Source: Bacteroidota bacterium (GTDB taxonomy: Bacteria > Bacteroidota > Bacteroidia > Flavobacteriales > Flavobacteriaceae). From it: DNA of 6,492 bases. Shown in pieces: positions 1-4,576 of the stretch. A program made the position numbers and the translations under genes. The notes under the pieces were generated by a model that saw nothing but the letters and a program-made list of their open reading frames with translations, searched no databases and was not told the origin of the DNA. The stretch spans positions 1 to 6,492 of the forward strand of contig JADFSQ010000116.1 of the NCBI GenBank assembly GCA_022560715.1. The letters are read 5' to 3'. Each line of letters starts with the position of its first letter. Position 1 is the stretch's first letter.

Positions 1-1
1 A

Positions 2-475
2 GCAAAACAATATGGCGAAATTTTCGATACTATTTCGGTGTGCTTAAGTAAGGGATTAGGCTGCCCAATTGGTTCGATTTTGATTGGTGATAAAGCCATT
101 ATGGAAAACGCCATACGAATTAGAAAGATATTTGGGGGTGCTATGCGTCAAGTTGGTTATCTGGCAGCAGCGGGACTGTTTGCTTTAGATAATAATATGG
201 AAAGATTAGCAGAAGACCATAGAAAAGCCAAAGAAATAGGTGTGGTTTTAAGTCAATTACCTATTATAAAGATTGTTGAACCTATTGAAACCAATATCAT
301 TATTTTTGAGTTGAATGAAAATATTGATGAAACAGCTTTTGTACAAAAACTGGCGGATAATAATGTTAAAATTATTGGAATGGGAGGAGGGAAGTTGCGT
401 ATCGTAACCCATTTGGATTATACTGAAAAGATGCATGAGAATGTTTTGGATACGATTGATAGTTTGAATTTTTAG
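2..475 (+). CDS. ltaE: Low-specificity L-threonine aldolase, C-terminal part (5' end outside window)
   Basis: PLP-dependent fold-type I enzyme that cleaves L-threonine/L-allo-threonine to glycine and acetaldehyde in the cytosol. The frame is open from base 2 to the TAA at 473-475, giving 157 residues of a family usually near 340, so the start lies upstream of the window. The GTG at 38 is inside the gene and is not a start. Visible hallmarks are the PLP-lysine motif LSKGLGCPIGS (Lys codon at 50-52), the GGAMRQxGxLAAAG segment, and the C-terminal LRIVTHLD motif, whose Arg corresponds to the substrate-carboxylate arginine of E. coli LtaE. The C-terminus looks complete. The next gene starts 13 bp downstream on the same strand, so readthrough is possible, but no functional link is evident. 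The family call is secure; the exact substrate preference is inferred. Confidence 0.93.
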   Translation, partial: AKQYGEIFDTISVCLSKGLGCPIGSILIGDKAIMENAIRIRKIFGGAMRQVGYLAAAGLFALDNNMERLAEDHRKAKEIGVVLSQLPIIKIVEPIETNIIIFELNENIDETAFVQKLADNNVKIIGMGGGKLRIVTHLDYTEKMHENVLDTIDSLNF

Positions 476-488
476 AATTATAAATAAG

Positions 489-977
489 ATGGAGATCAGA
501 ACCCAAGTTTGGAATTTTATGATTGACTCGAAAACCAATGAGTATTTTTCTTCATTGACCGTTAAATATTATCAAAAATGGGATTTGATTACTAATATAT
601 TTTTGGTAGCAGTAACATCATCCAGTATTGCTGCATGGGCTATTTGGAAAGAGTTTCCTTTGCTTTGGGCAACAATTATTGGTTTAAGTCAAATAATGAC
701 ATTGGCCAAGCCTTACTTTCTATTCCCAAAATACATAAAGGTTTTTAATGAAAAAAGTATTCATTGGCAATATAATGCATTGGAACTTGAGGAATTGTGG
801 CATAAATTAAACAATTCTTTAATTGAAGAAGTTGAAGTTACAAAAATATATTTCGAATTAAGGAAAAAAAGTTTAGCTTTTGATCAAGTTCCTGAAGATA
901 TTATATTCTTTAATTTTAATCGATTTCAAGAAGAAGCTGAAAATCAATGTAATATATATATTAAAAAACTATCTTAA
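489..977 (+). CDS. Small two-helix membrane protein of unknown function (SLATT-like architecture)
   Basis: I do not recognise a specific family. The 162-residue protein has no signal peptide. It starts with a polar N-terminal helix (about 1-30), then two hydrophobic segments at about 33-52 (ITNIFLVAVTSSSIAAWAIW) and 55-78 separated by a very short KEF turn, then a long charged, mostly helical C-terminal region (about 80-162) rich in Glu, Lys, Asn and aromatic residues. A tight two-TM hairpin followed by a cytosolic helical tail resembles the SLATT-type membrane proteins found in nucleotide-signalling and effector systems, but this is architecture only. The ATG at 489 is the first in frame, 13 bp after the aldolase stop. 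No good Shine-Dalgarno is seen, which is normal for Bacteroidota. The proline-rich ORF begins 2 bp after its stop, so the two are probably translated from one mRNA. Codon use is AT-rich like its surroundings. Confidence 0.75.
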   Translation: MEIRTQVWNFMIDSKTNEYFSSLTVKYYQKWDLITNIFLVAVTSSSIAAWAIWKEFPLLWATIIGLSQIMTLAKPYFLFPKYIKVFNEKSIHWQYNALELEELWHKLNNSLIEEVEVTKIYFELRKKSLAFDQVPEDIIFFNFNRFQEEAENQCNIYIKKLS

Positions 978-979
978 TT

Positions 980-1108
980 ATGAGCAATGATAAACCAATA
1001 CCAAAACCAAGACCAATTCCACCGTCGAGACCCTCTCCAGGTACAAGAAGTTTTCCAGGACACAGTAATCCACCTCCACCACCAAGACCAACACCGCCAA
1101 AAAAATGA
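980..1108 (+). CDS. Tiny proline-rich basic peptide (42 aa) coupled to the membrane protein gene
   Basis: ATG at 980, TGA at 1106-1108. The 42-residue product has 17 prolines, several Arg and Lys, and almost no hydrophobic residues. It runs from repeated (K/R)PxP units (KPIPKPRPIPP, residues 5-15) through a short Ser/Gly/Thr/His stretch (SRPSPGTRSFPGHSN) to a PPPPPRPTPPKK tail. Such sequence forms polyproline-II helices and typically serves as a ligand for SH3-like or other proline-binding domains, or as a cell-wall or RNA-interacting tail. It cannot fold as a globular enzyme. The start lies 2 bp after the TAA of the upstream two-TM gene, which suggests translational coupling. The reading is supported by codons that keep the PxP pattern throughout and by the close spacing. 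A non-translated origin cannot be excluded for so short an ORF. The Trp-rich ORF on the opposite strand is its antisense shadow. Confidence 0.6.
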   Translation: MSNDKPIPKPRPIPPSRPSPGTRSFPGHSNPPPPPRPTPPKK

Positions 1109-1186
1109 AAGTGATTTTAAATTAAACTTCAAGTTATAGTCTTTTAAAATGTTTTTTTTGAATGGCAAAAAAGGAATTTCAAAAAA

Positions 1187-1227
1187 GGTGGTCGCAATTT
1201 GCGACCTCCAATTAAAAAGCTATTTTT
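1187..1227 (+). terminator. Candidate terminator hairpin after the membrane/proline-rich gene pair
   Basis: A perfect 7-bp stem, GGTCGCA (1190-1196) and TGCGACC (1200-1206), closes a 3-nt ATT loop. It can extend past one mismatch with two further G-C pairs (1187-1188 with 1208-1209). The T-run (1223-1227) starts about 14 bases beyond the stem, so it is an imperfect intrinsic terminator. It lies 80 bp after the last stop codon of the + strand genes, a plausible place for their transcript to end. Confidence 0.35.
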
Positions 1228-1252
1228 AGACCTTTAAAATAATAGGTCAATT

Positions 1253-1337
1253 ATGAAAAATGAAAATCATAAAAGCTTAGTTCCCAGAGAAATGATTATG
1301 AGCAAAATACTTGTAATTAGAAACCAAAAGGTAATTA
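1253..1337 (+). pseudogene. 5' fragment of an ORF6N-domain-like gene, interrupted by the insertion sequence
   Basis: From the ATG at 1253, 28 codons read MKNENHKSLVPREMIMSKI and then LVIRNQKVI. This closely resembles the N-terminus of Bacteroidota ORF6N-domain (phage/KilA-N-type DNA-binding) proteins, which begin with a (L/V)PxEVIxxKIxxIRxQKVM pattern. The expected continuation (a D/S-DLAELYGV-type segment) is absent, because the reading frame runs into the left end of the IS at 1338 and stops inside it (TAG at 1352-1354). The 3' half appears to resume at 3003. A weak dyad, GACCT (1229-1233) and AGGTC (1244-1248), lies just upstream of the start. The family assignment rests on about 20 residues. 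Confidence 0.5.
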
Positions 1338-1353
1338 GGCACTTTCAGAAGTA
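1338..1353 (+). repeat. Left terminal inverted repeat of the IS
   Basis: GGCACTTTCAGAAGTA, matching the reverse complement of 2985-3000 at 15 of 16 positions, the single difference being position 11 (G versus T). It lies 150 bp beyond the 3' end of the transposase gene. Confidence 0.85.
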
Positions 1354-1381
1354 GTTAAATTTTGAAAAAACCATAGATTTT

Positions 1382-1425
1382 AATCCTGTTGATTTATCTA
1401 AAATCATCAGGATTTTTGTTGTTTT
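1382..1425 (+). terminator. Strong hairpin plus T-run inside the left end of the IS
   Basis: AATCCTGTTGATTT (1382-1395) pairs with AAATCATCAGGATT (1401-1414): 13 of 14 pairs, one T-T mismatch, 5-nt ATCTA loop. On the + strand it is followed immediately by TTTTTGTTGTTTT, an intrinsic-terminator layout. It would stop transcripts entering the element from the interrupted host gene, which would be antisense to the transposase. On the - strand it lies 90-120 bp after the transposase stop, and the same stem could help end that mRNA, though the T-run there is weaker. Confidence 0.6.
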
Positions 1426-1503
1426 GGTAATTATTCAGATAATTTGTTGTTTTAAGAACCAACAAGGCAGATTTCTTCCTATAAAAGTGTATAAAATTAC
1501 AAA

Positions 1504-2883
1504 TCAAGCTACTTTTTCGAGGCTTTGTTTGTGCATTCGCCTACCAATTTCTAGGCAATTAGCAGTATGTATTCCGAAGAAAATCCAAAGTATTTCTGTA
1601 GCTTTTGTTTTGGCTTTAATCTTCTTTAAATGATAGTGTTCTTTTTCTTTTCCAAAACTTCCTTCTAATCTAGTGGCTCTTTCTTTGGTTATCAATGCCT
1701 TTAATTGTTTTTGTTGCTTGTGATGTTTTGATGGTCTTCCTTTGGGTTTAAAATCAGTTTGTATTTTATTGGAAGTAGCAAATACACGATTCTTGTTTGT
1801 TGCATAAATAGCATCTGCTCCAACAATTTTTACTTTGGTTCTGCTAAGTCCTTGAGCTTTGTAGATTGTGTTTTTAAACTGTGTTCCTTCATTGAAATTA
1901 TCAAAACTTATTTTTTGAATAAAATTGATGCCATCTATTTGCAATTTGTTCACTTTTGCTCCAAACCTGCCTGCCGGCAAGGCAGGCTCAACAGCTTTTA
2001 TTTCTTTTCCCCTAACAATAGGGCGCAGGTAATCTTTATGGATACTTACAATTCTGTTTTTTGGTTTTTCTCCCGTTGTAAACAGTTGGTTTTGTTGGTT
2101 GTGTAATTTTTTAATGATCGTTCTACGTTTATAGTAAAGGTCAGACATTTCAAAATTAAAATTTCTCTCCAGAGCATCTAACTCATTATTTGTCTTTTGT
2201 AATAAATGAAGTAAAGCCCTTGTTAATGGTGTACGTTTTTTAGTTGTTTTTCTTCGCATTTTACTATAGCTGATATAACGCTTTTTCCATTTTAGATATT
2301 TAGTTCGTGGAAGCTTTAGCTTTAATTCTTTGCAAATTGTTTTTAGTTGTTGATGGCTCCATTGTACCGACTCCCAAAGTAATTTTTGATCGGTAGGATA
2401 ACGCACTTCACTCTCATAACAAGTAGCATCTGTGGTAATACTATTTTGGTTATTTATATAACTTGACCAATGAGAGAACAATACTTTTTCAACTTCATTT
2501 ATAGCTAAAGAACTTGCAAGTTCGCATCGTATTTGACTTACAATTTTATAATTGGTCAAGCGATGATGTCCTAAGTGGATATCACAAAAAAATTGATAAT
2601 CAATATTGGCATTGAGCTGTTCTATTAATCGCTTGTCCGAACAACAAGCGTAGTGCTTTAAAAACATTAATGCAAGTTTACCTCTTGGAGAAAAATAATT
2701 CTTTGTCCCTTTTATAGATTCTTTTATTTTAAAAATCTCTACCAAAGCATCCCAAGGTATTGCGGTGTAAATTTTACCTAAATCGCTTGATAAAAAACCA
2801 TTGAAATAAACATCAAAATTCTCTGAGGAATTTAAAAATGAAAATTCGTGCTGTAGGTTGGAAATTCTTCGTAATTTAGTCAT
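1504..2883 (-). CDS. DDE transposase, IS5/IS1182-like
   Basis: A 459-residue transposase that would catalyse strand cleavage and transfer of the surrounding element. The N-terminal part (about 25-125) matches the InsH-type N-terminal region of these transposases, including SPRGKLALMFLKHYACCSDKRLIEQL. The catalytic core shows the usual D-D-E landmarks: Asp152 in ITTDATCYESEVRYPTD, Asp357 in IVGADAIYATNKNR, and Glu407 in RLEGSFGKEKEHYHLKK, followed by the C-terminal ILWIFFGIHTAN helix. A basic, coiled insert (about 190-280) sits between the first and second Asp. The length is normal and no stop or frameshift is seen. Oddly, residues 300-306 (PALPAGR) interrupt what should read VE-FGAKVNK; this is an in-frame GC-rich palindromic insertion that could impair activity. 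The start at 2883 gives MTKLRRIS; it is preceded by a hairpin leader and a candidate promoter. Confidence 0.9.
   Translation of the reverse strand: MTKLRRISNLQHEFSFLNSSENFDVYFNGFLSSDLGKIYTAIPWDALVEIFKIKESIKGTKNYFSPRGKLALMFLKHYACCSDKRLIEQLNANIDYQFFCDIHLGHHRLTNYKIVSQIRCELASSLAINEVEKVLFSHWSSYINNQNSITTDATCYESEVRYPTDQKLLWESVQWSHQQLKTICKELKLKLPRTKYLKWKKRYISYSKMRRKTTKKRTPLTRALLHLLQKTNNELDALERNFNFEMSDLYYKRRTIIKKLHNQQNQLFTTGEKPKNRIVSIHKDYLRPIVRGKEIKAVEPALPAGRFGAKVNKLQIDGINFIQKISFDNFNEGTQFKNTIYKAQGLSRTKVKIVGADAIYATNKNRVFATSNKIQTDFKPKGRPSKHHKQQKQLKALITKERATRLEGSFGKEKEHYHLKKIKAKTKATEILWIFFGIHTANCLEIGRRMHKQSLEKVA
1966..1986. repeat. 21-nt GC-rich near-palindrome inserted in frame in the transposase gene
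   Basis: The 21 bases contain CCTGCC at 1966-1971 and GGCAGG at 1981-1986 flanking a TGCCGGCA core, perfectly self-complementary except for one unpaired base at 1980. It is strongly GC-rich in an AT-rich gene. On the coding strand it supplies exactly seven codons (PALPAGR, residues 300-306) between the conserved VE and FGAKVNK blocks. The same motif, translated in different frames as LPAGR or ACRQ, turns up as short palindromic repeats in Bacteroidota and other genomes, from general recollection. It is most likely a mini-repeat that spreads into coding sequence. Confidence 0.7.
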
Positions 2884-2896
2884 AGATGAAAATTTG

Positions 2897-2942
2897 AAAC
2901 CCCGATTTTTAAGGATTATGCTCCTTTTCGGGGTTTTGTTTT
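2897..2942 (+). terminator. Hairpin in the transposase leader, terminator-like on the + strand
   Basis: Outer 9-bp stem AAACCCCGA (2897-2905) with TCGGGGTTT (2928-2936), plus an inner stem AAGGA (2911-2915) with TCCTT (2922-2926) around a TTATGC loop. On the + strand it ends in TTTTGTTTT, a good intrinsic terminator. On the - strand it forms part of the 5' leader of the transposase mRNA, 14 bp before the ATG, where it could block readthrough from outside or mask the translation start. Confidence 0.55.
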
Positions 2943-2944
2943 AT

Positions 2945-2975
2945 CTAAAATACAACTTATTTAACTGAAATACAA
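2945..2975 (-). promoter_or_regulatory. Candidate Bacteroidota-type promoter for the transposase, overlapping repeats
   Basis: Read on the - strand, TTG (2975-2973) is followed after 20 bp by TATTTTAG (2952-2945), one base from the Bacteroidota -7 consensus TAnnTTTG, about 62 bp before the transposase ATG. The region also contains a 14-bp direct repeat with two mismatches (2945-2958 and 2965-2978, period 20) and a perfect inverted repeat ACAACTT (2952-2958)/AAGTTGT (2974-2980). These may be subterminal transposase sites, so binding there could repress the promoter. This is inference from motif and spacing only. Confidence 0.35.
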
Positions 2976-2984
2976 GTTGTTGAG

Positions 2985-3000
2985 TACTTATGAAAGTGCC
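2985..3000 (-). repeat. Right terminal inverted repeat of the IS
   Basis: Ends in TGAAAGTGCC, and its reverse complement begins GGCACTTTCATAAGTA, matching the left repeat at 15 of 16 positions. Two further bases (CG) precede the ATTA that may be the target duplication, so the right tip may extend to 3002. Confidence 0.85.
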
Positions 3001-3002
3001 CG

Positions 3003-3104
3003 ATTACAGCTTTAGAAATGGCACAATATATTTTTGAGTTTTACTTAAATGGGAATAAACATTATAATGGGAAACAGTTGCAAGTTTCAAGTTCTACATC
3101 TTAA
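3003..3104 (+). pseudogene. 3' fragment of the small gene interrupted by the IS
   Basis: Starting at ATT (3003-3005), the frame reads ITALEMAQYIFEFYLNGNKH and continues 13 more residues to TAA at 3102-3104. If the IS and one ATTA copy are removed, this joins the 5' fragment at 1334-1337 in the same frame, giving one 60-codon ORF. The joining segment does not look like the usual second half of an ORF6N domain, so either the gene was already a deletion remnant or the frame match is coincidental (one chance in three). It has no start of its own near the left edge. It ends 17 bp before the stop of the convergent tryptophanase gene. Confidence 0.4.
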
Positions 3105-3121
3105 ATTTGACTATAATTTTC

Positions 3122-4510
3122 TTAAAAGGATAATTTAACTCTTTCAAAATTTGCTGTAAAGTGACGTAAAACTTTTGGCTCGTATGTAATCTTAATTCCT
3201 TTAGAATTTTGTTTTTCTTTTACTATTTCTTCAAAGGTTTCTATTACATAATCAATATGGCTTTGTGTATATACTCTTCTAGGAATTGCAAGACGAACCA
3301 ATTCCATTGGAGCAGGAATTAGTTTGTCATTATCATCATATTTACCAAACATTACAGATCCTATTTCGCAACTTCTAATACCTCCTTTTAGATATAAATC
3401 GCAAACAAGAGCTTGTCCAGGATATTCGTGTACTGGAATGTGATTATACAATGCTTTGGCATCAACATATACCGCATGTCCACCAACTGGTCTTATAATA
3501 GGAACTCCCATTTCTAATAATTTGTTTCCTAAATAGGTAGTGCTGGTAATTCGGTAGTGTAAATAATCTTTATCAAATCCTTCTTCAAGTCCTATAGCTA
3601 TTGCTTCCATATCTCTACCAGATAAACCTCCATATGTTACAAAGCCTTCTTTTATAATTAAAGTAGTGGTACAAGCATTTGCAATCTCTTTACTTTTTAA
3701 GGCTATAAATCCGCCCATATTTACTAAAGCATCTTTTTTTGCACTCATTACAGCACCATCAGCTAAAGCAAACATTTCTTGTGCAATAGCCTTATAACTT
3801 ACATTTTTATAAGCTTCTTCTCTTTGAGCAATGAAATAAGCATTTTCAGCAATTCGGCAACAATCTAAAATGTATAAAATATTGTATTTGTTACAAACAG
3901 TTCTTACATCTTTAGCATTTTGCATACTAACTGGTTGTCCGCCTCCACTATTGTTAGTAACCGTAAGTATTACAGCACTTACGTTTTCTGCTCCATACTG
4001 GATAATAGTGTCTTCGAATTTTTTAATATCAATGTTGCCTTTAAATGGACGATTTAGTGATGGTTGCATTCCTTCTTCAGTAATACAATCAATTGCTATT
4101 GAGTCAGCATATTCAATATTTGCCCTTGTAGTGTCGAAATGAGTATTACTTATAAAAACCTTTCCTTTTCCACCTAAATAAGAATATAGGATACTTTCGC
4201 CTGCTCTACCTTGGTGAGTTGGAATAATGTGAGGATATCCTGTAAGTTTACTAACTGCATCTCGCATTCTTTCCCAACTTTTTGATCCAGCATAAGATTC
4301 GTCTCCTCTCATGATACCTGCCCATTGTTCGGCACTCATAGCAGTTGTGCCACTATCTGTTAACAAATCAATAATTACTTTTCTTGATTCAAGTAAAAAC
4401 AAATTATACTTGGCTTCTTTTAAGTAATTAAGCCTTTCTTTTTCGGTTGACATATATATTGGTTCAACCATTTTTATCCTGAAAGGCTCTATAATTGTTT
4501 TGTGTTGCAT
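3122..4510 (-). CDS. tnaA: Tryptophanase (L-tryptophan indole-lyase)
   Basis: Cytosolic PLP-dependent beta-lyase converting L-tryptophan to indole, pyruvate and ammonia. The 462 residues are full length and close in size to the E. coli enzyme, with a shortened loop near 112-120. Family landmarks are EPFRIKMVEP at the N-terminus, IDLLTDSGT (47-55), ESYAGS with Tyr73, THQGR with Arg102, Asn187, Asp216 and Arg219 (DCCR), the PLP lysine Lys259 in MSAKKD, and Arg406 in LVRLAIPRR. Three residues that separate tryptophanases from tyrosine phenol-lyases have the tryptophanase state: Asp126 (HFDTT), Ile383 (CEIG) and His450 (VLRHFTA). It lies 66 bp after the paralogous lyase on the same strand and is probably co-transcribed. 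The gap shows no tnaC-like leader. A weak TATATTTA lies upstream of the ATG. The DCCR segment (DSAR in E. coli) is a small oddity. No clear terminator follows. Confidence 0.93.
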   Translation of the reverse strand: MQHKTIIEPFRIKMVEPIYMSTEKERLNYLKEAKYNLFLLESRKVIIDLLTDSGTTAMSAEQWAGIMRGDESYAGSKSWERMRDAVSKLTGYPHIIPTHQGRAGESILYSYLGGKGKVFISNTHFDTTRANIEYADSIAIDCITEEGMQPSLNRPFKGNIDIKKFEDTIIQYGAENVSAVILTVTNNSGGGQPVSMQNAKDVRTVCNKYNILYILDCCRIAENAYFIAQREEAYKNVSYKAIAQEMFALADGAVMSAKKDALVNMGGFIALKSKEIANACTTTLIIKEGFVTYGGLSGRDMEAIAIGLEEGFDKDYLHYRITSTTYLGNKLLEMGVPIIRPVGGHAVYVDAKALYNHIPVHEYPGQALVCDLYLKGGIRSCEIGSVMFGKYDDNDKLIPAPMELVRLAIPRRVYTQSHIDYVIETFEEIVKEKQNSKGIKITYEPKVLRHFTANFERVKLSF

Positions 4511-4576
4511 AGTTGTTGTTTTTATTAAATATAGAGTTTAGGAAAAAAGTTTGTTTTTAAGAGTATTATCTTTTAA

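Larger units (their letters stand above)
1338..3000. mobile_element. Insertion sequence, IS5/IS1182-like, about 1.66 kb, complete
   Basis: Bounded by inverted repeats GGCACTTTCAGAAGTA (1338-1353) and its imperfect complement ending TGAAAGTGCC (2985-3000): the outer 10 bp are identical and 15 of 16 match. The element carries a single full-length DDE transposase on the - strand. Flanks carry ATTA at 1334-1337 and at 3003-3006, consistent with a 4-bp target duplication if the right end includes two further bases (CG, 3001-3002). The reconstructed target would be GTAATTAC, an 8-bp palindrome. Exact ends are therefore uncertain by about 2 bp. The element separates two pieces of a small ORF6N-like reading frame. 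Confidence 0.85.

Noticed and set aside
38..475. Treating the GTG at 38 as the start of a 145-aa gene
   Set aside because: The frame is open to base 2 and the upstream codons continue threonine-aldolase sequence; the GTG is six residues of context before the PLP-lysine motif, so the gene is cut by the window edge.
257..538. 93-aa - strand ORF across the end of the aldolase gene
   Set aside because: Shadow of the aldolase and membrane-protein coding sequence, low-complexity Ile/Asn/Phe composition, spans two real genes.
974..1168. 64-aa Trp-rich ORF on the - strand
   Set aside because: It is the antisense of CCA-rich proline codons (CCA reads TGG), has no homology I recognise, and overlaps the + strand ORF that is coupled to its neighbour.
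1759..2106. 115-aa + strand ORF containing a PACRQGR segment
   Set aside because: Antisense to the transposase; the ACRQ segment is just another frame of the palindromic repeat.
3105..3121. Terminator between the convergent small ORF remnant and tryptophanase
   Set aside because: No stem was found in this short AT-rich spacer or just beyond it.
3870..4142. 90-aa hydrophobic + strand ORF inside the tryptophanase gene
   Set aside because: Antisense shadow of a strongly conserved enzyme; no independent support.
4511..4576. TnaC-like leader peptide before tryptophanase
   Set aside because: The 66-bp gap has no short ORF with a Trp codon and no Rho/attenuator-like structure; it is a plain AT-rich spacer.
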